From assembly GCA_040403535.1 (NCBI GenBank), contig JBBAKL010000090.1, positions 1 to 11,798 on the forward strand: a stretch of DNA of 11,798 nt, read 5' to 3'. This stretch comes from JAHEYG01 sp040403535 (lineage in GTDB: Bacteria; Bacteroidota; Bacteroidia; B-17B0; Aurantibacillaceae). Positions 4,598 through 11,798 of the stretch are shown one piece after another (positions within the stretch are counted from its first letter, which is position 1; each line of letters opens with the position of its first letter). Under the pieces are notes generated by a model that was given only the letters and a program-made list of their open reading frames with translations, did no database searches and was not told where the DNA came from. A program made the translations under genes and the position numbers.

Positions 4598-7500
4598 TCG
4601 CTAGAATTGTTTTTTTGTCCTGTCTGCTTAATTCGACATCGTAATCTGTCGAGGCTGTATAAACGACTTGTAGCCTATCCATACGGCCGTTAATCGCCGC
4701 GATAGTTTGCTCAAAAAAATTTGCTTGGTTCCTTTGTTCAGCTGCTACGATATTGGATTCTGCTATTAAAGAAGTCGGCGCACCCACCACGCCACCGGCA
4801 GCGAAGCCGGGAATCTTTGCACTTTTTAAAGTGGAATATCCGATACGGTTTTGCTGATCGCGATTTAAAACTACTTCGCCGGTCTTTAATGTAGCCAAAA
4901 CATTATCGCCGTTGCTTAGTGGTTTTATATTGCCTTTATTCTTTACGACGCCGCCGCTGGCGAATTGTACTATTTCGCCGTTAAGTTTACCCACTACGCC
5001 ACCCGTCGCGAGAGGCTGCGCGGCAATTAGGGCCGTTTGTGCGGCTCCAGCAATACCGGCGGCAACCGCTGCGATAACATTCGGCGCGGGAGGTGTTGCC
5101 AATGCCGAACTGACTGCTAAAGCTGTGTTAATTATACTTTGTATAATCGCGATTGCCTTATTTCTTTTTGCGGATTCCTTTTCCGCTTCCTCTTTTGCTT
5201 TCGCTATACGTTCTGAAGTTTTTTCTTCTTGCTGTAATTGTTGCTCTAAATAACGCCTTTCAAGTCCTGTGGCGGTGTTTAATCTTTCGTTAAGGTCCTC
5301 TATTGCTTTTTGGTTCTGTTCCTCCTGAGCCGCAAAGCGAGCGTTTCTCTGCTCATCCGCTGCCGCCGCGAATTGATTAACGAGGTCGAGTGCCTGCGTC
5401 GTATAATTTGCAGCGTCCTCAATGTTTTTCTGGACCGCCTCTTTGCGCTTTTGTAGTTCCGCATCGCTTTTATTTATTCGTTCATCAATTAAATTTAAAG
5501 ATTTGTCAGTATAATCTTTTTCTAAATTTAAAAGGTCGGTATATAATTTTGCGTTTTTATCTAATAAAGTGGCGTTTAACTGTTCATCTATCAACACGCC
5601 GTCGGCCTTTAGTTTTTCGTTTGTTTCGAATAACTTTTTGTTTTCCTCAATCTCGGCGTCAATACGTTTTTTGTTTATGTCGAATAATTTTCTATTATAT
5701 TGTTCTTCTGAAATTTCGCCTTTTAAAAATCTTTGTTCTTCAATATTTAAAGCGCGTTCTTGTTCTGTTTGTATGTCCGAAATAAGTTTTTCAAATGCTT
5801 TTGTTCTATCCTCTGCGGCTTTCTCCTGTCCATCTATTTTTATTTGTGCGAGTTCCTGCTGATATTTTTTTTCTTCGAGAAGAGTGAACGCTTGAAATTC
5901 CTTTTGCGCTTGTTGTTCGGCTTCGTTGTTTTGTTTTCTTAATTGCGCGACTTCCTGAGAGGCCTCGCCGTAAAGTTTAACCGCTTCGGATTCGCGGTCC
6001 TTATTTAATTTATTAAGCGCCTCCGTTTGTTGTTTAGCGGATTCAATCGCAGCGTCAAAATCTTTTTTTGCCTGCGCCTTGCGTTTTTCCTGTTCGTCTT
6101 TTAAAAGTTGAATAGTAAGTTCTGCAGCCTTTTGTTGTAAATTAGCGATTGTACTTAATTGCTGTTCGCGGAATTTAGCCTCGTCAGATAAAAACTTTTC
6201 GCGGTCTTTCTTTGCCTGCTCTGCTTGTTCCTTTGCCTTTTTAATAGCCTCAGCATTTATCTGCGTGCGTTTTTTAGTTTCCGTTTGTGTCGTTTGAGTA
6301 ATTGCTTTTTCGGATTCTTTGCGCGCTTTTTCGTAGCCCTCAGTCCACGCCTGCCCAACCGTTTTTGATTCGTCAGTTATCGCCGCGCGTTTTTTTCTTA
6401 GTTCCTCGATTGCCGCGTCTACATTAGCACCAAAAAAAGATTTGATATTTTCACCGAAAATCTGAGCATCTAAAGAAAGAACCTTAAAAAAGTTGACAAA
6501 GTTTTTGCCAAGCTGTTTTAAGGCTTCGATATTTCCCGCGAATATATAAGGCAAATTTTGGAAAAAATCACCGATTGCCGTAAATATTGCCTTTAATGGT
6601 TCACTACTTTGTACAAAATCATAAACTGCTACGCCTATATCGTACCAAAATTTGGCCATAGGTCGCAATAAATCTACAATATAAATCAAGGCATTTAATA
6701 AAAACGTTTGAACATACGTTCCGAAGGTCTGCATCTGTGCGCCAAAATCGGCAAACTTTGCTGCCGTATCTATCTGAGCCTGCGCGAGTTCCTTATTTGC
6801 GTCTAATAAATTTCTTTGCCGGTCTGCATAATCGCCTGTCGCTTCCCCGACCTGTTCCATTATTTCTGGCGTCTCAGAAACCGCGCTTAAAAATTCATCG
6901 GTTGCCATCGTTCCGGATAATAAACCCGTTTCGACTTGTTTTAAGGCCTCGCCAAAACTTACGCCCGTCTTGTCTGCTATGCTTTTCGCGGCTTCGTTTA
7001 TTTGATTTGCATCGGTGCCAAAGGTCTGAGCCAACGCTGTCACATCTCGAGTTAAATTGTTTAGTTCTTCGCCACTCGCACCGCTAAAATTAGCGACCGC
7101 GTTTTTAGTTTCGTCTATCTTTTTGACCAAATCATTCAACTGCCCGACAGCACCGACAATAAATTTGCCAGCCTGAAACGCCACAAAGCCACCGATTAAG
7201 GCCTTACCGAAACCCGTTAAATTACCTTCGCCATCCCTTAACATATCATTAAAGGCTTCAAAGCCTGGAACGGTTGTTAATAGTGACCGCGTTATCTTTG
7301 CAAATGTTTTTGGATAATTTCCCACGTTGCGCTGAAATTGTCCCGCGCTGGCGTCTACATCTTTTAATTGTTTGTCGAGTTTCTGTATTTCTGCTAATAA
7401 GTTTTGAGCCTCCTCAGTCGCACCTTTTTCAGATACGACCAAATCTTTATATTCTTTGCGGAGGCGGTTCAATTTATTGCTTAGTTTATCATACGCCCCA

Positions 7501-7730
7501 AGTGCATTCGAAGTCTCTAAAAACGATTTATTAAGGTCATCTTGCTGTTTCTTAATCGCTTTTTGTTCGGCTTTTAGCTTTGCGAGTTCCTCAGCTTTGT
7601 CCGCGTATGCCTGCGTTCCGGTTGCAAGCTTTTTTAATTCCGCTTCGGTTTGTTTTATCGCCGCGTTCAACTCATTTATAGATTGAATACCGTCAATATT
7701 GATTGTAAAACCGACTATTTTATTTGCCAT
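4584..7730 (-). CDS. tail tape measure protein
   Basis: A 1048-aa protein that sets tail length and is packed in the tail tube. The N-terminal 130 residues are a charged coiled coil (INELNAAIKQTEAELKKL). Residues about 170-200 and 340-435 contain hydrophobic helices (GGFVAFQAGKFIVGAV, LLNALIYIVDLL), and 440-850 is a very long Lys/Glu/Gln-rich coiled coil. Residues about 860-908 form a hydrophobic Ala-rich stretch (IINTALAVSSALA ... AAGIAGAAQTALIAAQ). The C-terminus has three [TSA]GGVV repeats around 908-982 with LATLKTGEVVLNRDQQ, the hallmark Gly-rich end of many tape measure proteins. At roughly 0.15 nm per residue it predicts a tail near 150 nm, hence a siphovirus or myovirus. It lies 2 nt after the 708-aa gene and overlaps the next gene. 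Confidence 0.95.
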   Translation of the reverse strand: MANKIVGFTINIDGIQSINELNAAIKQTEAELKKLATGTQAYADKAEELAKLKAEQKAIKKQQDDLNKSFLETSNALGAYDKLSNKLNRLRKEYKDLVVSEKGATEEAQNLLAEIQKLDKQLKDVDASAGQFQRNVGNYPKTFAKITRSLLTTVPGFEAFNDMLRDGEGNLTGFGKALIGGFVAFQAGKFIVGAVGQLNDLVKKIDETKNAVANFSGASGEELNNLTRDVTALAQTFGTDANQINEAAKSIADKTGVSFGEALKQVETGLLSGTMATDEFLSAVSETPEIMEQVGEATGDYADRQRNLLDANKELAQAQIDTAAKFADFGAQMQTFGTYVQTFLLNALIYIVDLLRPMAKFWYDIGVAVYDFVQSSEPLKAIFTAIGDFFQNLPYIFAGNIEALKQLGKNFVNFFKVLSLDAQIFGENIKSFFGANVDAAIEELRKKRAAITDESKTVGQAWTEGYEKARKESEKAITQTTQTETKKRTQINAEAIKKAKEQAEQAKKDREKFLSDEAKFREQQLSTIANLQQKAAELTIQLLKDEQEKRKAQAKKDFDAAIESAKQQTEALNKLNKDRESEAVKLYGEASQEVAQLRKQNNEAEQQAQKEFQAFTLLEEKKYQQELAQIKIDGQEKAAEDRTKAFEKLISDIQTEQERALNIEEQRFLKGEISEEQYNRKLFDINKKRIDAEIEENKKLFETNEKLKADGVLIDEQLNATLLDKNAKLYTDLLNLEKDYTDKSLNLIDERINKSDAELQKRKEAVQKNIEDAANYTTQALDLVNQFAAAADEQRNARFAAQEEQNQKAIEDLNERLNTATGLERRYLEQQLQQEEKTSERIAKAKEEAEKESAKRNKAIAIIQSIINTALAVSSALATPPAPNVIAAVAAGIAGAAQTALIAAQPLATGGVVGKLNGEIVQFASGGVVKNKGNIKPLSNGDNVLATLKTGEVVLNRDQQNRIGYSTLKSAKIPGFAAGGVVGAPTSLIAESNIVAAEQRNQANFFEQTIAAINGRMDRLQVVYTASTDYDVELSRQDKKTILANASF

Positions 7731-7732
7731 TT

Positions 7733-9859
7733 TTAAGCGTTTAATTTGCTGTTTAACAAAGTATTTTCAATCTGGCTGGCTTCGGTACCATCGCCAATAT
7801 AATTATTTAAAAGGTACGTTTTTGTCGAACGGTTCGCTGCTATATTAAAACTGTTCACCTCTTGCAAAATATAATTATCGCCGTGAATTTTAACAAACTT
7901 TCTAAAATCTAAGTTAAATATTTCGACAACGTTCCAATAAACAAAACATTCGACCTGTTTCCCGGATTGCTGCCTAATAAATTCCAATAAATAAAAACGT
8001 TCTAAAAGTCCCTTAACATTAAAACCGTTAACTGTTTCGTTCCCGAAGCTAAGCGATATAAAATTGCCGTTACTAGAATTATAATTTACCATATAAGTTA
8101 ATGGGGCTGCATAAGGAGCCGGACCGGCTCCAGTATTGATATATATTTCACCATTTTCATAATTTAGCCCGGTTTCTGATGTGAATATTCGTGGCATTAT
8201 ATCGTAGTTCGCTTCGGTGCTTGTCGGCGTTATAAGGTAGTTTGTGGACCAGATAAGCGGACAAATAAAAGTAAACAAAGATGTGGGGGTTATTATTGTA
8301 TTATCAGCAATGCAAAGGCTCGCACTAAAAAAAGGATTTTCTACAATTTCCTGACCGGATTGAAACCTATTTGTAGGGAAAACGTATTGCGCCTGCATTA
8401 AATCTAAACCGTTACCGGCGTTAATCGCTTCGAGTGTTGGGTCATTGCTATCATATTGCCAAGATAAACAAAACTGAGATTGGATTTCAGAAACGCTAAA
8501 TATTTCGCCCTCTTTTAATAAATCCACGCTTTGTGTTTTATCGTATGTTTGGCCGTTGTAAAATCCTGTTTGTAAGTTGTTAACGGTCGGAAAACTACTT
8601 TGGTAAAGGTATGTATCACTCGGTTCGACATATACTGTTCTGCTATTTACATCGGTTTGAAAAGTAAGGTTAAAAGCGTGCGCTAAACCTCGAATAAAAT
8701 CTAAGCTATTCCAAGTTTGGTTTATAAAGTAACGGAAATCGATTGTTAAACCGCTTGCTATTATAGGTTCTCCTGTTATTATCATTCTTAAATCTATATC
8801 ATAAAAACCACCCGGAGCCGGACCTATATCTACTGCCATTGATATTGTATCGCCAGCATTTAATAAATATATTTCTTCGGCTTGAATTACAGAATCTACA
8901 TTTATATTACCACCATATAATATTGGCGCACCTCCATTAATACTAAATCCATATTGCACCCCTACAGCTAATGTTATATTGGTTACGGTTGCAATCCCTT
9001 TTATTAAATAATAACCAGAATATTGAACTGTATAAATTCCTGTTCCTAAATTCCAAGGATTCGGAGCTAATGGAGGAGCATAATCTTGAACCGGGAATAT
9101 AAATAAACCAAGAATAATTGCATTTGAATTAATTGCCGTATAACTAACTTCGACATTCATATAATCTATTCCGAATTGCGGATTTGATAGTCTTGCACCT
9201 AACGGAATCGGCATTACCAACTTTTGGAATGCTGGCGTATTGAAAAAATTACTTATAACAGTGTAATTTATATCTGCAAAAATTTTATCTATAATAGTTT
9301 TAATAAATAACGCTGGCGTAAATTCAAATATGTCTACCTCTCCAGCGGTGGCCCAATCTTTCCATTTTATTAAAATATATTTATAATTTGCACCTAAGTA
9401 TTGATTAACAGTAATAGCTGTTAAAATAGTTGCTGAGTCATAAACGTGCGTTCCGTAATCGTACTGAAATAAAAACTTATTCCCGACTTGAACAGTCCAA
9501 TCGACATTGTTACCATAAAAAGCGACTTTGTAGGTTTTGCCCTGCCAATAATATAGGTCCGGTCTGATATCTACGCCCGTCAATTGGCATTTGCCCTGAA
9601 AAAAAGACATACCATTGACTTCAATATAGGCATCTAAAAAGATTTGTTTGTTAGCCGTATTTTCTGCAATATCCCAAAAGCGCGAAAATACCTGATTGTT
9701 GTTATTTGTCGCCGGAAACTCAAAGCTATATTCGGACCGGCTGCCGGTATTTATAGCAATTCCATTCCTATCGCGAAGCGCGTAAGTCATATTTAGAATT
9801 AAATCTTGCGTTGGCAAATCCACGCGCTTATTGTCTATAAATACACTAATATTCTGCAT
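7733..9859 (-). CDS. baseplate or distal tail protein with C1q-like jelly-roll insertion
   Basis: A 708-aa protein without signal peptide. The start (VFIDNKRVDLP ... SRSEYSFEFPATNNNNQVF, residues 5-58) matches a pattern I recall from large tail-tip proteins of Bacteroidota phages, in which a short annotation strand is followed by FPAT-x-NN. Residues about 235-366 look like a C1q/TNF-type jelly roll: IYTVQYSGYYLIKGIATV, then YGFSINGG and YLLNAGDTISMAV. Such domains commonly sit in receptor-binding proteins. The chain then resumes with a hub-like part (WNSLDFIRGLAHAFNLTFQTD, residues 383-403) and ends with DFRKFVKIHGDNYILQEVNSF (651-671). It lies 1 nt from the 435-aa gene and 2 nt from the tape measure gene, so all three are made together. 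Adsorption or baseplate function is inferred. Confidence 0.8.
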   Translation of the reverse strand: MQNISVFIDNKRVDLPTQDLILNMTYALRDRNGIAINTGSRSEYSFEFPATNNNNQVFSRFWDIAENTANKQIFLDAYIEVNGMSFFQGKCQLTGVDIRPDLYYWQGKTYKVAFYGNNVDWTVQVGNKFLFQYDYGTHVYDSATILTAITVNQYLGANYKYILIKWKDWATAGEVDIFEFTPALFIKTIIDKIFADINYTVISNFFNTPAFQKLVMPIPLGARLSNPQFGIDYMNVEVSYTAINSNAIILGLFIFPVQDYAPPLAPNPWNLGTGIYTVQYSGYYLIKGIATVTNITLAVGVQYGFSINGGAPILYGGNINVDSVIQAEEIYLLNAGDTISMAVDIGPAPGGFYDIDLRMIITGEPIIASGLTIDFRYFINQTWNSLDFIRGLAHAFNLTFQTDVNSRTVYVEPSDTYLYQSSFPTVNNLQTGFYNGQTYDKTQSVDLLKEGEIFSVSEIQSQFCLSWQYDSNDPTLEAINAGNGLDLMQAQYVFPTNRFQSGQEIVENPFFSASLCIADNTIITPTSLFTFICPLIWSTNYLITPTSTEANYDIMPRIFTSETGLNYENGEIYINTGAGPAPYAAPLTYMVNYNSSNGNFISLSFGNETVNGFNVKGLLERFYLLEFIRQQSGKQVECFVYWNVVEIFNLDFRKFVKIHGDNYILQEVNSFNIAANRSTKTYLLNNYIGDGTEASQIENTLLNSKLNA

Positions 9860-9860
9860 C

Positions 9861-11168
9861 TTAGTTTTGTTGTACGCTTATTTCGTTGGCCTCAGTGATG
9901 GTTAAAGATACGTTTACCAATTCGTTTGTTTCCTCTATTTTTATTTCTGAATCCTCCACAATCACCGCCACTAAACCGGACGTCGTTTCCATATAAACTT
10001 CCGGGCTACTTATTAACTCAGCAATCCACGCGCCCCAACTTGGATCGTAAAACGTGCTTTCAACTTCGTAAGTTTTATTAACTATCTGCTGTATTTTAAA
10101 CCTGCCTTTGTCGTATGTATTTGTCGGAGGTGTTGAAGTATAATTAAAACTTTGCGGCTTTTGTGCCTGCTCAGATTTGCTGCCCTCCAAAACTGTTTTT
10201 TTATTGGTAAATGTATAAGCATCAGCACCTCCTAACCTATTTAACCAATGCAAACGAAGTTTATTTGCACAACAATCGACAATCTTAAAAGTATATTTAA
10301 CGGATTGCAAAGTAAAAGCGGACCCAATTAGATTTCCGGCCTGAATAGAATAATACCAACCTACCGGCAGCACGGCAAAACCTCCAAAACCAGGCAAAGG
10401 GTCAATTTGTTTCATTCCGACTCCGATAGATATTGGCTTAAATGTGGTGTTTGGTGTTATTGTTATATATCCAGCAGACCCGAAAATGGTTTGATTTTGG
10501 TCATAAACCACTACTCGAACCGCGTTCGTGCCGGAGGTCGGAATAAAAGTTAAATTATAATTGTCATTCGGGCAAATCGGAATAGGGTTATTTGTTTTCG
10601 TTGACGCGGTCGGGTATACATAGGGCAAATTAGTTAAAAAATACTTTTCGTAAACGCCCCCAACGGTCGGATAATCTATTGCGTAAGCATTCATTCCGAT
10701 ATAATCCAATGTTTGCCGCGTGCCAATAACAGAATAAGTGCCGAAAGGAATAATATCAGTTACGGGTACCGGCGGCGCTCCGGTCGTTAGCTGCGTTAAA
10801 TCGTTTGTTACCGGGTCACGGTACCAATAATAAACAATCAAAGCAACATCTGATTGACAATCCGTACATAAAACGTTATAAGCCGCATTTAAAAACTTAG
10901 GAAACGGCTTTGATATATCTGTCGGGTTCGGTGCGCTTACTGATTGCAATATCTTTGCGACATCGAACTCAAAATAATAATTTATTGGCGCCGCGCCCTG
11001 AGTATAAGCTGGTGGTTTATTTAGTAACGTTGTTAAAACTACGCTACCATTTATAAAAACGCTTGCCCTTGCCAATACTAAAGGATTTGCGCTTGGTTGT
11101 GATGTAACATAATAATTAGGCCTATACATCGAGTTCGGCAAATACGGAGGCGTGTAAAATACGGCCAT
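9861..11168 (-). CDS. tail tip/baseplate-like structural protein, 435 aa
   Basis: A strand-rich protein with many Pro, Thr and Tyr residues and no signal peptide. Residues 1-110 form one beta domain (RASVFINGSVVLTTLL, YYFEFDVAKIL) with a CTDC pair at 101-104. Residues 196-298 form another (NYNLTFIPTSGTNAVRVVVYD). At 299-323 the motif CCANKLRLHWLNRLGGADAYTF (given here as key residues C299, C300, W308, N310, G313, G314, Y318, F320) resembles the RxxWLNRLGGxDxxxF signature that I associate with baseplate proteins of Bacteroidota phages. The C-terminal part 355-430 is a further beta domain. It is separated by 1 nt from both neighbours, so it is translated with the 103-aa and 708-aa proteins. Major tail protein is a less likely alternative. 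Confidence 0.75.
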   Translation of the reverse strand: MAVFYTPPYLPNSMYRPNYYVTSQPSANPLVLARASVFINGSVVLTTLLNKPPAYTQGAAPINYYFEFDVAKILQSVSAPNPTDISKPFPKFLNAAYNVLCTDCQSDVALIVYYWYRDPVTNDLTQLTTGAPPVPVTDIIPFGTYSVIGTRQTLDYIGMNAYAIDYPTVGGVYEKYFLTNLPYVYPTASTKTNNPIPICPNDNYNLTFIPTSGTNAVRVVVYDQNQTIFGSAGYITITPNTTFKPISIGVGMKQIDPLPGFGGFAVLPVGWYYSIQAGNLIGSAFTLQSVKYTFKIVDCCANKLRLHWLNRLGGADAYTFTNKKTVLEGSKSEQAQKPQSFNYTSTPPTNTYDKGRFKIQQIVNKTYEVESTFYDPSWGAWIAELISSPEVYMETTSGLVAVIVEDSEIKIEETNELVNVSLTITEANEISVQQN

Positions 11169-11169
11169 T

Positions 11170-11481
11170 TTATTTCGGGTTTAAATAGTTATTTAATTCG
11201 CTATCTGTCAAAACCTCAGCATCAAAGTTTGTTACCCAAGTGTCGGCAGTTGTAAAGGGTAAAATATTCGCCTTTCGAGATACCCTCGCGAATGCTAAGG
11301 CCTGCGAATTATCAGCGGCTGTAAATTGGTTTTTGTAAACCGAAGGAATTAAAACAATATTATATTGCTTTTCAAATTGTAGATTCCAATATTCAAAAAC
11401 GTAATAAATAATTGTATCTGAGTAATCGCTTATTATTTCGTTGTTCGCGGCTGCGCTTGCCTGAGCCTGTTCTAAAGTCAT
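11170..11481 (-). CDS. small phage protein, 103 aa, tail block
   Basis: No family recognised. The ATG at 11481 overlaps the stop of the preceding gene in an ATGA arrangement, a sign of coupled translation, and the next gene begins 1 nt after its end. The product is soluble, with an N-terminal Ala-rich helix (TLEQAQASAAANNEI), a Tyr/Ile segment IIYYVFEYWNLQF, a middle IVLIPSVYKNQF, and a C-terminus TDSELNNYLNPK. In position, between a gene cut by the edge and the tail-tip genes, it could be a connector, chaperone or tail completion protein. The assignment rests on neighbourhood only. Confidence 0.75.
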   Translation of the reverse strand: MTLEQAQASAAANNEIISDYSDTIIYYVFEYWNLQFEKQYNIVLIPSVYKNQFTAADNSQALAFARVSRKANILPFTTADTWVTNFDAEVLTDSELNNYLNPK

Positions 11482-11798
11482 TTTATATAAAATTTAATAT
11501 TTTCAGAATCTTTTTTATTTACGGTTGTAATCACATCAACAAAGTTTTTAAATATATATTCCTCAAGTGCGAGGTTAATCAATTTTGTTACTTCATCCTC
11601 AGCATCTTTAAGCGCATCCAAAACCGCGCCTGTTCGTTTCCCTGTTTTACTATATTTATAACTGCCCTTTGTCGGCATTCCCTCCGCTTTTTGTTTGTAG
11701 GCAATAGCGAACGCCACGCGCTCCGCCTCCTTATCATTCTTGCCAAGTTTTATTTTTGCGAATCGCTTAAGGCCGTCAATATATTTAGATGTTTTGTT
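11478..11798 (-). CDS. phage protein with N-terminus beyond the window, possibly head-tail or neck protein
   Basis: The frame is open to the right edge and ends at 11478, giving 106 residues of a longer protein; a GTG at 11717 in this frame is not needed as a start because 27 coding codons continue upstream with normal composition (SKYIDGLKRFAKIKLGKN). The visible part is basic and helical: a helix with AERVAFAIAYKQKAEG, a Gly/Lys/Thr loop (MPTKGSYKYSKTGKRTG), then a long helix (LDALKDAEDEVTKLINLALEEYIF) and a C-terminal strand. An IAxxIxxxGxPxKG-type loop followed by a long helix is similar to HK97-gp10-like or minor head-tail proteins, but this is a weak match. It overlaps the next gene by 4 nt. 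Confidence 0.7.
   Translation of the reverse strand, partial: NKTSKYIDGLKRFAKIKLGKNDKEAERVAFAIAYKQKAEGMPTKGSYKYSKTGKRTGAVLDALKDAEDEVTKLINLALEEYIFKNFVDVITTVNKKDSENIKFYIK

Noticed and set aside
4912..7686. Several plus-strand open frames of 60-131 aa
   Set aside because: All lie opposite the tape measure gene. Long antisense frames are expected from its Lys/Glu/Ala-rich coiled coil, and the translated products are Phe/Leu/Ser/Cys-rich without a coherent domain.
11715..11717. GTG as start of the gene at the right edge
   Set aside because: The frame stays open for 27 further codons with ordinary coding composition up to the window edge, so the true start is outside.
1..11798. CRISPR array, tRNA genes, insertion sequence or att site
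   Set aside because: No regularly spaced repeats, cloverleaf-like segments, transposase frames or terminal inverted repeats were seen; almost the whole window is taken up by minus-strand genes.

Overview
This window is part of a tailed-phage or prophage genome whose host is very probably a member of the Bacteroidota, most likely Flavobacterium-like. The reasons are: moderate-to-low GC; a promoter of the Bacteroidota type (TTG, 20 bases, TAnnTTTG); AT-rich leaders without Shine-Dalgarno sequences; a signal peptide ending in the typical ...YSQE; and tail proteins of a kind recurrent in Flavobacteria phages. All supported genes lie on the minus strand, so the window reads from right to left.

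The layout, in transcription order, has three blocks. (1) 11798-3682 is a tightly packed tail block with gaps of 1-2 nt or overlaps: a gene cut by the right edge, a 103-aa unknown, two large baseplate or tail-tip-like proteins (435 and 708 aa, the latter with a C1q/TNF-like jelly-roll insertion), a 1048-aa tape measure protein, a small HExxH metallopeptidase-like protein, a small CxxC protein and a 111-aa helical protein with a possible helix-turn-helix. (2) 3654-2081 is a separate five-gene unit with its own strong promoter, an inverted repeat around the -7 box, and its own intrinsic terminator. It encodes two unknowns (111 and 123 aa), a 63-aa Cys/His-rich lipoprotein, a 112-aa secreted SPOR-like protein and a 36-aa single-span membrane peptide. 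(3) 2061-1 restarts with a 24-bp inverted repeat over a possible promoter, followed by a ClpP-type head protease with a scaffold-like tail, and then an Ig/ASH-like beta-sandwich protein that runs off the left edge.

Blocks 1 and 3 are virion assembly genes. Block 2 looks like a moron: an independently transcribed accessory cassette placed between structural genes, with at least three products aimed at the host envelope. Superinfection exclusion, lysogenic conversion or a lysis aid are possible roles; none is shown by sequence alone. Three of its genes share a TTAACACTT-type leader, and two share about 46 nt covering leader, start codon and the beginning of the signal peptide. This cassette is the most interesting part of the window. 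A second oddity is gene order: the head protease/scaffold gene lies downstream of the tape measure gene, and the gene after it is not an obvious major capsid protein.
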